Source of the DNA: Luteibacter aegosomatis | Lineage (GTDB): Bacteria > Pseudomonadota > Gammaproteobacteria > Xanthomonadales > Rhodanobacteraceae | Assembly (NCBI RefSeq): GCF_023078455.1 | Contig: NZ_CP095740.1 | Span: 1,476,001 to 1,540,000 of the forward strand | Length of the DNA stretch: 64,000 nt | Reading direction: 5' to 3' | Shown here: piece by piece, positions 17,294 through 25,800 of the stretch | How the letters are laid out: every line of letters starts with the position of its first letter | Numbering within the stretch: position 1 is the first letter of the stretch | The notes under the pieces: model-generated | The model's database searches: none | Told to the model about the DNA's origin: nothing | The model's input: the letters and a program-made list of their open reading frames with translations, nothing else | Position numbers and translations under genes: made by a program

Positions 17294-17330
17294 AAAAAAA
17301 GAGCCCGGCTTTCGCCGGGCTCTTTTTGTT
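17294..17330. terminator. bidirectional intrinsic terminator
   Basis: GAGCCCGGC (17301-17309), loop TTTC and GCCGGGCTC (17314-17322) form a 9-bp GC-rich stem with seven A's on the left (T-run on the minus strand) and TTTTT on the right. It ends the leftward RND efflux operon, whose last gene stops at 17337. Confidence 0.95.
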
Positions 17331-17336
17331 TACACG

Positions 17337-20300
17337 TTACGGTCGATCCGTGCCCCTGCGGGGGTCCGAATCGAAGGCCCTCACGTCGCCGACGTTCGGC
17401 GCGTGCGGACCCGTGTTCACGGGACCGGGGCCGTCGCCGCCACCGTGCGGGTCATGGCCATCGTCGGGGCCATGGTGCGGCAGCTTCCGCGAGGCCTCGT
17501 CGAGCTTGTCGCCCAGCATGCGGCGAACCACCACGTAGAACACGGGGATCAGCAGCAGGCCGAGGAAGGTGGCGAACAGCATGCCGCCGATCACGCCGGT
17601 GCCGATGGCGTGGCGGGAGTTGGCGCCCGCGCCGGTGGAGATCGCCAGCGGCAGCACGCCGAGGATGAACGCCATCGAGGTCATCAGGATGGGGCGCAGT
17701 CGCAGCCGGGCGGCTTCCACCACCGAGTCGCGCAGCGTCTTGCCTCCCTGCTGCTGCTCCACCGCGAACTCCACGATCAGGATCGCGTTCTTCGCCGCCA
17801 GGCCGATGACGGTGATGAGGCCGATCTTGAAGTAGATGTCGTTCGGCAGGCCGCGCAGCATCGAGAACACCACCGTACCCAGCATGCCCAGCGGCACCAC
17901 CAGCAGCACGGCCACCGGGATGGACCAGCTTTCGTACAGGGCGGCGAGGCACAGGAACACGATCACGATGGACAGCACCATGAGCATGGTGGCCGAGTTG
18001 CCCGCCAGGATTTCCTGGTAGGACTGGCCGGTCCAGTCATAGCCGAAGCCCTTGGGCAGCTTGTCGTTGACGATCTCCTCGACGATGCCCATCGCCTGGC
18101 CGGTGGAATAACCGGGGGCGTTGTTGCCCACGATTTCCACGGCCGAGTAACCGTTGTAGCGGGTGAGGCTGGGCGCGGCCATCGTCCACTTCGTATGCAC
18201 CACGCTCGACAGCGGCACCATGGCGTTGTCGGTGGCGGTGGACGTGCTGGCGACCGAGCCGCCGGTGGTCCCGGACGCCGTGGTGGCCTGCGCGTTGCCG
18301 CTCGGCGTGAAGATGTGCTCGAACGCGTTGGTGCCCATGCGATACGGGGCATCGGCCTGGACCATCACGCGCTTCACGCGGCCGCCGTACTGGAAGTCGT
18401 TGACGTACACCGGGGCCAGCGTGAGCTGGATGGCCGTGTACACGTCGCTGACCGACAGGCCCATGCTCTGCGCCTGCGTGCGATCGACGTTGAGCTGGAG
18501 CAGCGGAGCGTCTTCGAGCGTGTTCGGACGGATGCCGACCAGCGCCTTGTTCTGCGCGGCGGCGCCGAGCAGCTGGTTGCGGGCCTGGGTGAGTTCGTCA
18601 CGCGACTGGCCTGCACGAGCCTGCAGGTACATGTCGATACCGCCGAACTGCGACAGGCCGCGGATGGTCGGCAGGTTCACCACGAAGATGGTGGCGTCGC
18701 GCACGGCCTGCATCTTGCCGTTGGCCTGCTGGATGAACTCGGTGGCCGTGGTGTCGCGGACGTCCCAGTCCTTCAGGCGGATGAACACCATGCCCACGTT
18801 TTCGCCCGAACCGACGAAGCTGAAGCCGGAGATCTGGAACACGCCCTCGACCGCGGGATCCTTGAGGATGATGTTGCGGATGTCGCCCATCACCTTCTCG
18901 GTGCGGGCGATGCTCGAGCCCGGCGGCAACTGCACGATGGCCAGCGCGAAGCCCTGGTCTTCGTCGGGCACGAAGCTGGTGGGCAGCCGCGTGAACAGGA
19001 AGCCGCAGAGCACGCCGATCAGCACGAACACGATCATCCAGCGCGGCGCATGGCGCACCGCCGAGCTGATATGGCCCGAGTAGGTGTGCGTGGTCCAGTC
19101 GAAGACGTCGTTGAACTTGCGGTAGAGGATGTTCTTCTTCTTGCCGTGTTCGTTCTTGAGGATGGTGGCGCACAGCGCCGGGGTGAACGAAAGGGCGAGG
19201 AAGGCCGAGAAGCCCATCGACACGGCGATGGTCAGCGCGAACTGCTTGTAGATGATGCCCGAGGCGCCCGGCTGCAGCGCCGAGGGCACGAACACCGCCG
19301 CGAGCACCACGGTGATGGCCACCACCGCGCCGGTGATCTGGCCCATCGCCTTGCGCGTGGCTTCCTTGGGCGAGAGGTGTTCCTCGCTCATGATGCGCTC
19401 GACGTTCTCGATCACCACGATCGCGTCGTCCACCACGATGCCGATGGCCAGCACCATGCCGAACAACGTGAGCTGGTTGATGGTGAAGCCCAGCGGCGAC
19501 AGGCCCAGGAAGGTGCCCAGCAGGGCCACGGGGATGACCAGGGTGGGGATGATCGTGGCGCGGAAGTTCTGCAGGAACAGCAGCATCACGAGGAAGACGA
19601 GGATGATCGCCTCGACGAGGGTATGCACCACTTCCTCGATGGAGATCACCACGAACTTGGTCGTGTCGTACGGGGCGAACCAGGTCACGCCGTCGGGGAA
19701 GCTCTTGGAGAGCTCGTCCATCTTGGCGCGCACGGCATTGGCCACGTCGAGCGCGTTGGCGCCCGGCAGCAGCTGCACGCCGAACGAGCCGGTGGCGGTG
19801 CCGTTGTACTGGGCGTTGAAGCCGTACGTCTGCGGACCGAGCTCGACGCGGGCGACGTCCTTCAGGCGCACCACCGTGCCGTCGTTGTTGGCGCGCAGGA
19901 TGATGTCGCTGAACTCCTTGGCCGTGGTGAAGCGGCCCTCGGCCGACACGGTGGCGCTGAAGCCCTGGCCGTTCACGGCCGGATCGGTGCCGATGGAGCC
20001 CGCGGCGAACTGCACGTTCTGCGTGCTGAGCGCGTTACGCAGGTCGGACGCGGAGAGGCCGTAGCCGCGCAGCTTGTCCGGGTTCACCCAGATGCGCATG
20101 CCGTACTCGGAACCCAGCTGGCGCGTGTTGCCCACGCCGGGGATGCGCGCGATCTGGTCGAGCACCTGCGAGGAGACCAGGTCGGTGAGGCGGTCGCCGT
20201 CGATGGCCGGGTTGCTCGAGGTGAGCGCCACGAACATCAGGAAGTCCGGGTTGGACTTGGCCACCACCACGCCCTGCTGGGTCACTTCCGAGGGCAGGCG

Positions 20301-20648
20301 CGGCGTCGCGAGCGACACCTTGTTCTGCACCTGCACCTGGGCGATGTCGGGATCGGTACCGGTCTCGAAGGTGAGGGTGATCGTGGCCTGGCCGGCGGAG
20401 CTGGACGAGGACGAGAAGTAGAGCAGGTGGTCGATACCCGTCAGCTGCTGCTCGATGACCTGCGTCACGGTCTTTTCGGTCGTGTCCGCGCTCGCGCCCG
20501 GGTAGGTGGCGGTGACCACCACCTGCGGGGGTGCGATGTTCGGATACGACTCGATACCCATGTTGAGCAGGGCGATCGTGCCGCAGAGGCTGATCAGGAT
20601 CGCCACCACCCACGCGAAGATGGGGCGATCGATGAAGAAACTCGGCAT
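17337..20648 (-). CDS. RND multidrug efflux pump permease (HAE1 family, AcrB/MexB-like)
   Basis: Inner-membrane proton-drug antiporter of 1103 residues, slightly longer than AcrB (about 1050) because of an extended Gly/His/Asp-rich tail. It starts MPSFFIDRPIFAWVVAILISL. It shows the usual repeat of two six-helix halves with large periplasmic loops, the TM4 proton-relay segment LFGMVLAIGIVVDDAIVVIENVER with adjacent acidic residues, and the C-terminal GLITVIGLAAKNAILIVEFA. A Ser/Thr/Gly-rich insertion (NAQATTASGTTGGSVASTSTATDN) sits in the second periplasmic loop. It is the last gene of a tetR-adaptor-pump operon, 12 bases after the adaptor; no outer membrane channel is adjacent, so it probably uses a shared TolC-like protein. 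Confidence 0.96.
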   Translation of the reverse strand: MPSFFIDRPIFAWVVAILISLCGTIALLNMGIESYPNIAPPQVVVTATYPGASADTTEKTVTQVIEQQLTGIDHLLYFSSSSSSAGQATITLTFETGTDPDIAQVQVQNKVSLATPRLPSEVTQQGVVVAKSNPDFLMFVALTSSNPAIDGDRLTDLVSSQVLDQIARIPGVGNTRQLGSEYGMRIWVNPDKLRGYGLSASDLRNALSTQNVQFAAGSIGTDPAVNGQGFSATVSAEGRFTTAKEFSDIILRANNDGTVVRLKDVARVELGPQTYGFNAQYNGTATGSFGVQLLPGANALDVANAVRAKMDELSKSFPDGVTWFAPYDTTKFVVISIEEVVHTLVEAIILVFLVMLLFLQNFRATIIPTLVIPVALLGTFLGLSPLGFTINQLTLFGMVLAIGIVVDDAIVVIENVERIMSEEHLSPKEATRKAMGQITGAVVAITVVLAAVFVPSALQPGASGIIYKQFALTIAVSMGFSAFLALSFTPALCATILKNEHGKKKNILYRKFNDVFDWTTHTYSGHISSAVRHAPRWMIVFVLIGVLCGFLFTRLPTSFVPDEDQGFALAIVQLPPGSSIARTEKVMGDIRNIILKDPAVEGVFQISGFSFVGSGENVGMVFIRLKDWDVRDTTATEFIQQANGKMQAVRDATIFVVNLPTIRGLSQFGGIDMYLQARAGQSRDELTQARNQLLGAAAQNKALVGIRPNTLEDAPLLQLNVDRTQAQSMGLSVSDVYTAIQLTLAPVYVNDFQYGGRVKRVMVQADAPYRMGTNAFEHIFTPSGNAQATTASGTTGGSVASTSTATDNAMVPLSSVVHTKWTMAAPSLTRYNGYSAVEIVGNNAPGYSTGQAMGIVEEIVNDKLPKGFGYDWTGQSYQEILAGNSATMLMVLSIVIVFLCLAALYESWSIPVAVLLVVPLGMLGTVVFSMLRGLPNDIYFKIGLITVIGLAAKNAILIVEFAVEQQQGGKTLRDSVVEAARLRLRPILMTSMAFILGVLPLAISTGAGANSRHAIGTGVIGGMLFATFLGLLLIPVFYVVVRRMLGDKLDEASRKLPHHGPDDGHDPHGGGDGPGPVNTGPHAPNVGDVRAFDSDPRRGTDRP

Positions 20649-20660
20649 GAGGGGGCTCCC

Positions 20661-21896
20661 TTACTGCTTGCCGCCGGCCGTGGCCTGCGGGGCCACCTGG
20701 CCTTTGAGATCGCCGGTGGGCGCGGTCGCCGCGGCGGGCGACGCCTTCACCGGTGCGTTTTCGCGTGCCTTGGGCAGGCCCTGCACGATGATCTGGTCAC
20801 CCGGCTTGAGGCCGCCGGTGACCACCCAGTTCTCGCCGCTGATGCGATCGGCCTGGATCGGACGACGCACGGCGGCGGAGGGGACGGTCTTGTCCTGGCC
20901 GGACTGCGGATCCTTCATGTGGCCTTCGCCGACGACCATCACGTACGCCGAGTTGGCGTCGCGCAGCACGGCGGCCTGCGGCACGAGGAACACGTTGTGC
21001 AGGCTGCCCAGGTCGGCCTTCACCGTCACGAACTGGCCCGGCAGCAGGCGCATGTCGGGATTGGCGAGCTTCGCGCGGAGGTTCACCGTGCCGGTCTGCG
21101 GGTTGACCGTGGCCGAGGAGAAGTCGAGCTGGCCCTTCTCGGTGTAGTCGGAACCGTCGGGCAACTGGATCGTGACGGTGGACTTGGTGGTGTCCGACAG
21201 CGTGGCGGCACCGGCGGCGGCGGCGCGGCGCATGGTGTCGAGGTCGTTCACCGACATGCTGAAGTTCACGTAGAGCTGGTCGATCTGGTCGACCTGGGTC
21301 AGCAGGGTGGTTTCGTTCTGGCCCACGAGGGCGCCTTCGGTCACCTGCTGCTGGCCCGCGCGGCCGTCGATGGGCGAGACCACGTCGGTGAAGCCGAGGT
21401 TGATCTTCGCGGCCTGCACGGCGGCTTCGCCCTGCTTGACCGCGGCATTGGCCGTGCGCTCGTTGGCCTCGGCGGTGTCGAGGTCCTGGCGCGAGACGTA
21501 GTTCTTGCCGATCAGGCCGCGGGCGCGATCGGCCTGGGCCTTGGCGTTGGCCGCCGAGGCGCGGGCCGAGGCGAGCTGCGCCACCTGCTGGTCGAGTTCG
21601 GCCTTCAGCGGCTGCGGATCGATCTTGAAGAGCGGCTGGCCGGCCTTGACGTCGGTGCCCTCCTCATAGAGGCGGTGCAGCAGGATGCCCGGGACGCGGG
21701 CGCGGACGTCGGCCGTGCGGTAGGCGGAGAGTCGGCCGACCTGGTCCTGGACGAGCGGAACGTCCTGCGGCTGGGCCGAAACGACGCCGACTTCCGGCGG
21801 GGGCGGCTGCTGGGGAGCTTCCTGCTTGTGGCAGGCGGCGAGTGCGGCGACGAGGCCGGCGGCCAGCAGGGAAGTGCGCAGGGGCAGGGGTTTCAT
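20661..21896 (-). CDS. RND efflux periplasmic adaptor (AcrA/MexA-like)
   Basis: Membrane-fusion protein of 411 residues. The start at 21896 gives a lipoprotein signal MKPLPLRTSLLAAGLVAALAAC with lipobox LAAC (Cys22), and overlaps the upstream tetR stop (ATGA). Lipoyl/hairpin segments follow: ALVGQNETTLLTQVDQIDQLYV in the second half of the lipoyl domain, a coiled-coil hairpin of ASARASAANAKAQADRARG type, and the beta-barrel and membrane-proximal domains. The C-terminus is Ala/Pro rich. It links the pump at 17337-20648 to an outer membrane channel. A longer open frame upstream runs inside tetR and is rejected. Confidence 0.95.
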   Translation of the reverse strand: MKPLPLRTSLLAAGLVAALAACHKQEAPQQPPPPEVGVVSAQPQDVPLVQDQVGRLSAYRTADVRARVPGILLHRLYEEGTDVKAGQPLFKIDPQPLKAELDQQVAQLASARASAANAKAQADRARGLIGKNYVSRQDLDTAEANERTANAAVKQGEAAVQAAKINLGFTDVVSPIDGRAGQQQVTEGALVGQNETTLLTQVDQIDQLYVNFSMSVNDLDTMRRAAAAGAATLSDTTKSTVTIQLPDGSDYTEKGQLDFSSATVNPQTGTVNLRAKLANPDMRLLPGQFVTVKADLGSLHNVFLVPQAAVLRDANSAYVMVVGEGHMKDPQSGQDKTVPSAAVRRPIQADRISGENWVVTGGLKPGDQIIVQGLPKARENAPVKASPAAATAPTGDLKGQVAPQATAGGKQ

Positions 21897-22549
21897 GAGA
21901 ACTCCGTTCCGATTCCAGGTTTCTTGTTCGTTCGCGCCGGGGCATCCGGAAGGATGTCGTACGCGTGCATAAATACGGTTACCGCGTGTCTTGCCCATTG
22001 GTCCTGTGCCTTACGTCCCCTTGCACGGCCGCCGAAGAGGCGCCGGTCGCCTTCCACGCCGTGCATCATGGCAAGAAACAGCTCGGCCGCCACGTCGGGA
22101 TCTTCCCGGCGCATACGGCCCTGGTCCATGGCCTCGGCCATCAATCGGGCCAACCGCTTCGCGAGGGTGTCGATCGCGAGGCGAAAGAACGTTTTCGCCG
22201 CCGCCGGAAACCGGGGCGCTTCCGCGATCAGCATCCGGCCGAGCGCGACGTTGGCGTGATCCATCACATGGGTCTGGTGGGCCTGCGCCAAGGCGTGCAG
22301 GGTGGCTGGCAGGCTGCGGCTTTCGGGGGTGAGGCTCGCATGCAGGGGCAGCACGAGTTGCTCGACGGCGGCATGGAACAGCGTGTCCTTGTTGGCGAAG
22401 TGCGCATACACGGTCTGCTTGGACACGCCCGCCTCGCGTGCCACGGCTCCCATGCTGACGCGGTAACCGTCACGCAGGAACAACGCGCAAGCCGCCTGGA
22501 GCACCCGCTGCTGATGATCTTGAGCGGGGCGGGGATCCAGGTGCGACAC
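21893..22549 (-). CDS. TetR-family regulator of the efflux operon
   Basis: Regulator of 218 residues starting at GTG. The N-terminal TetR helix-turn-helix is clear (LFLRDGYRVSMGAVAREAGVSKQTVYAHFANKDTLF, residues 23-58), and the C-terminal helical domain is variable as expected for ligand binding. It is the first gene of the operon with adaptor and pump and overlaps the adaptor start by 4 bases, so it is co-transcribed with the genes it likely represses. A palindrome containing the probable -10 box lies just upstream (22562-22579). This arrangement suggests autoregulated, substrate-inducible efflux. Confidence 0.93.
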   Translation of the reverse strand: MSHLDPRPAQDHQQRVLQAACALFLRDGYRVSMGAVAREAGVSKQTVYAHFANKDTLFHAAVEQLVLPLHASLTPESRSLPATLHALAQAHQTHVMDHANVALGRMLIAEAPRFPAAAKTFFRLAIDTLAKRLARLMAEAMDQGRMRREDPDVAAELFLAMMHGVEGDRRLFGGRARGRKAQDQWARHAVTVFMHAYDILPDAPARTNKKPGIGTEFS

Positions 22550-22561
22550 GAGCGTTACCTG

Positions 22562-22579
22562 CTGGACTATACCGTCCAG
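22562..22579. promoter_or_regulatory. candidate TetR operator
   Basis: CTGGAC (22562-22567) and GTCCAG (22574-22579) form an inverted repeat with a 6-base centre TATACC; read on the minus strand it contains GGTATAGT, a likely -10 box, 13 bases before the tetR start codon. Overlap of operator and promoter fits repression by the TetR protein. Confidence 0.55.
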
Positions 22580-22817
22580 TTTAGAATCTCGGTCCGGCCA
22601 GCGTCAACGGTTTATTCACCGGACGAAAACAGGAATTGGTGCGTCGCACATTCCTTCGCACCGATCCCGTCGCGCGCATATTCCCGCGATGCCTCCCGGT
22701 TATGCCGCGATGCACCGATAAATCCGTTTCCGCTGACGTTTCTCGGCTGTGGCTAGTTGATGTCGCGGAGAGCTATCCTTTATCGGTTTTCCTCTCTCCC
22801 CAAGCCGACATCCGCCC

Positions 22818-25800
22818 ATGAATGCGATTCGCGCGCCCGAAAACGGCCAGTTTCACACCGTCGTCTTCGATGAACTGAAAAAAATCGATTACCCCGCGGA
22901 GCGCCTCGACGAGGCGCGCTTTTTTATCGAGGCCTTCTTCGAACGGATCGCCCCGGCCGATTACGCGCTGCACGCGCCGGATCGCTGGGCGGCCCTGATC
23001 GCCGACCTGCTGGGCTTCATTCGCGAGCGCGCGCCGGGCCAGGCCAAGATGCGCGTATATAACCCGGGCGTGTCGGGCAGTCGTGCCGTGATCGAGGCCG
23101 TCACCGACGACATGCCGTTCCTGGTCGATACCGTGTCGATGGTAGCCGCGTCCCACGCCGACATCCACGCGATCATCCACCCGGTGGTGCCGGTGAAGCG
23201 TTCGGCGGCCGGCGTGCTGGAAAGCATCGGCACCGGCCAGCCCGAGTCGGTGATGCGTTTCGAGATCGACCGCCTCGACGACGGCGAGCTGGATACCCTC
23301 AAGGCCCATCTCGACACCGCGCTGTCCGATGTGCGCGAGGCCGTGACCGACTGGAAGGCCATGCGCGGCAAGATGCTGGAGGTGGCCGACGACCTCGCCA
23401 GGCGTTCGCTGCCCTATACGGCCGACGAGGTCCAGGAGGCCACCGCGTTCCTGCGCTGGGTGGCCGACGAGCACTTCACCTTCATGGGCTACCGCGAGTA
23501 CGAAGTGGCGGCGGGCGAGGGCGACGACGTCCTCAAGACCGTCGAAGGCTCGGGCCTGGGCATCCTGCGCACCGCCGAGCGGTCGCTGGCGCCGCGTTCG
23601 CTGCGCACCCTCGTGGCCTCCGAACTGCCGCGTTCGGGCTCCACCGACGCCATCATCCTCACCAAGACCAACGCCCGTTCGCCGATCCATCGCGCGGGCT
23701 ACATGGATTACATCGGCGTCCTCAAGTTCGACGACAAGGGCCGTCCGGTGGCCGAGCAGCGCTTCCTCGGCCTGTTCTCCTCCAATGCCTACATGGCCCA
23801 CCCGCAACACGTGCCGCTGGTGCGCGACAAGTGCGAGGCCGTGATGGCCCGCTCGGGCCTCAAGCGCGATTCCTACTCGGGCAAGTCGCTGCGCCACATC
23901 CTCGACACGCTGCCGCGCGACGAGCTGTTCCAGTGCAGCACCGACGAACTGTACGCGCTGGCCATCGGCCTGCTCGAACTGGCCCAGCGCACGCGCACGC
24001 GCCTGTTCATCCGCCGCGACAGCTACGGCCGCTTCTTCTCCTGCCTGGTGTACATCCCGCGCGACCGCTTCAACACCGCCGTGCGCGAGCGCGTGGAGGG
24101 GGTGTTGCGCGACGCGTTCCACGGCGAGCACGTCGACTCGGCCGTGCTGATGGGCGAAGCCGCACTGGTGCGCCTGCACGTGGTGGTGCGCCCGCGCATC
24201 GGCGACCATCCGGTCTACGACGCCGTCGCGATGGAAGCGCAGATCGCCTCGATCGCGCGCAACTGGTACGACGAGCTCCGCGATCGCCTGATCGAATCGA
24301 TGGGCGAGCAGCAGGGCATCATCCTCGCCAATCGCTACGGCAAGGCGCTGCCCGCCGGTTACGTCGACGAGGTGTCGCCGCAGGTGGCCGCCGCCGACGT
24401 GAAGTCGCTGGCCGGGCTCGACGGCCCCGACGCCGTCAGCATGTCGTTCTACCATCCGCCGCATCGTCCGGAAGAGCTGCGCTTCAAGGTCTATCGTTCC
24501 GGCTCGGACATCGCGCTTTCCGAAGTGCTGCCTCAGCTGGAAAACCTCGGCCTGCGCGTACTCACCGAGCACATGTATGAGGTGAAACTGGCCGACGGGT
24601 CGCTCTACATCCAGGACTTCGAAGTGCAGCCCGTCGGCCGCCTCGCCTTCGAGGTGGAGCAGGTCGGCACCCTTTTCGAAGACGCCTTCGAACAGATCTG
24701 GCGCGGCAACGCCGAAAACGACGGCTTCAACCGCCTCGTGCTCGGCGCCAAGCTCGACTGGCGCCAGGTGGCCGTGCTTCGCGGCTACTGCAAATATCTG
24801 CTGCAGACGGGTGTCGCGTTCTCCCAGGCCTACATGGAAGACGCGCTCAACCGTTACCCGGCCATCGCCGGCCTCATCATCGAGCTGTTCAACGCACGTT
24901 TCGACCCACGCCGCGAAAGCCTCGACGAGAAGGAACGTTCCTACGCCGAAGGCATGCTCTCGCACGAGATGCACGCGCTGATCGACACCGATACGCTGGC
25001 GGCCCACCCGGGCCTGGTCGACCACTTGGTGGCCGTGCTGTCGCGTCCGCGCGCCGAACAGGCCGAGGCGATCGAAAAGACCATCGACACGCTGCTCGAC
25101 AACGTGTCCAGCCTCGACGAAGACCGCATCCTGCGCAGCTTCATCTCGCTGGTGCACGCCACGCTGCGCACCAGCTTCTACCAGAAATGGGACGGCGCGT
25201 TCCGCGCGTACGTGGCCTTCAAGTTCGACTCGCACAAGGTGCCCGACCTCGCCAAGCCGGTGCCGTTCCGAGAAATCTTCGTCTACGCGCCGCGCGTGGA
25301 GGGCATCCACCTGCGCTTCGGCCCGGTCGCCCGCGGCGGCCTGCGCTGGTCCGATCGCCGCGAGGATTTCCGCACGGAAGTGCTCGGCCTGGTGAAGGCG
25401 CAGATGGTGAAGAACACCGTCATCGTGCCCGTCGGTTCCAAGGGTGGCTTCTTCGTGAAGCGTCCGCCGGTGGGCGGCGACCGCGACGCGCAGCTGGCCG
25501 AGGGCATCGCGTGCTACCGCATGTTCATCAACGGCCTGCTCGACATCACCGACAACCTCGTCGAGGGCAAGGTGGTGCCGCCGCACGACGTGGTGCGCCA
25601 CGATAACGACGACCCGTACCTCGTGGTGGCCGCCGACAAGGGCACGGCCACGTTCTCCGACATCGCCAACGCGATTTCCACCGAACACGGCTTCTGGCTC
25701 GACGACGCCTTCGCGTCCGGCGGCTCGAACGGCTACGACCACAAGGGCATGGGCATCACGGCCAAGGGTGCCTGGGAGTCGGTCAAGCGCCACTTCCGCG

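Noticed and set aside
17220..22259. A very long open frame (over 1600 codons) on the plus strand opposite the RND efflux genes
   Set aside because: It is antisense to three well-supported genes, is rich in His, Arg, Gly and Ala, and arises from GC-rich third positions on the coding strand.
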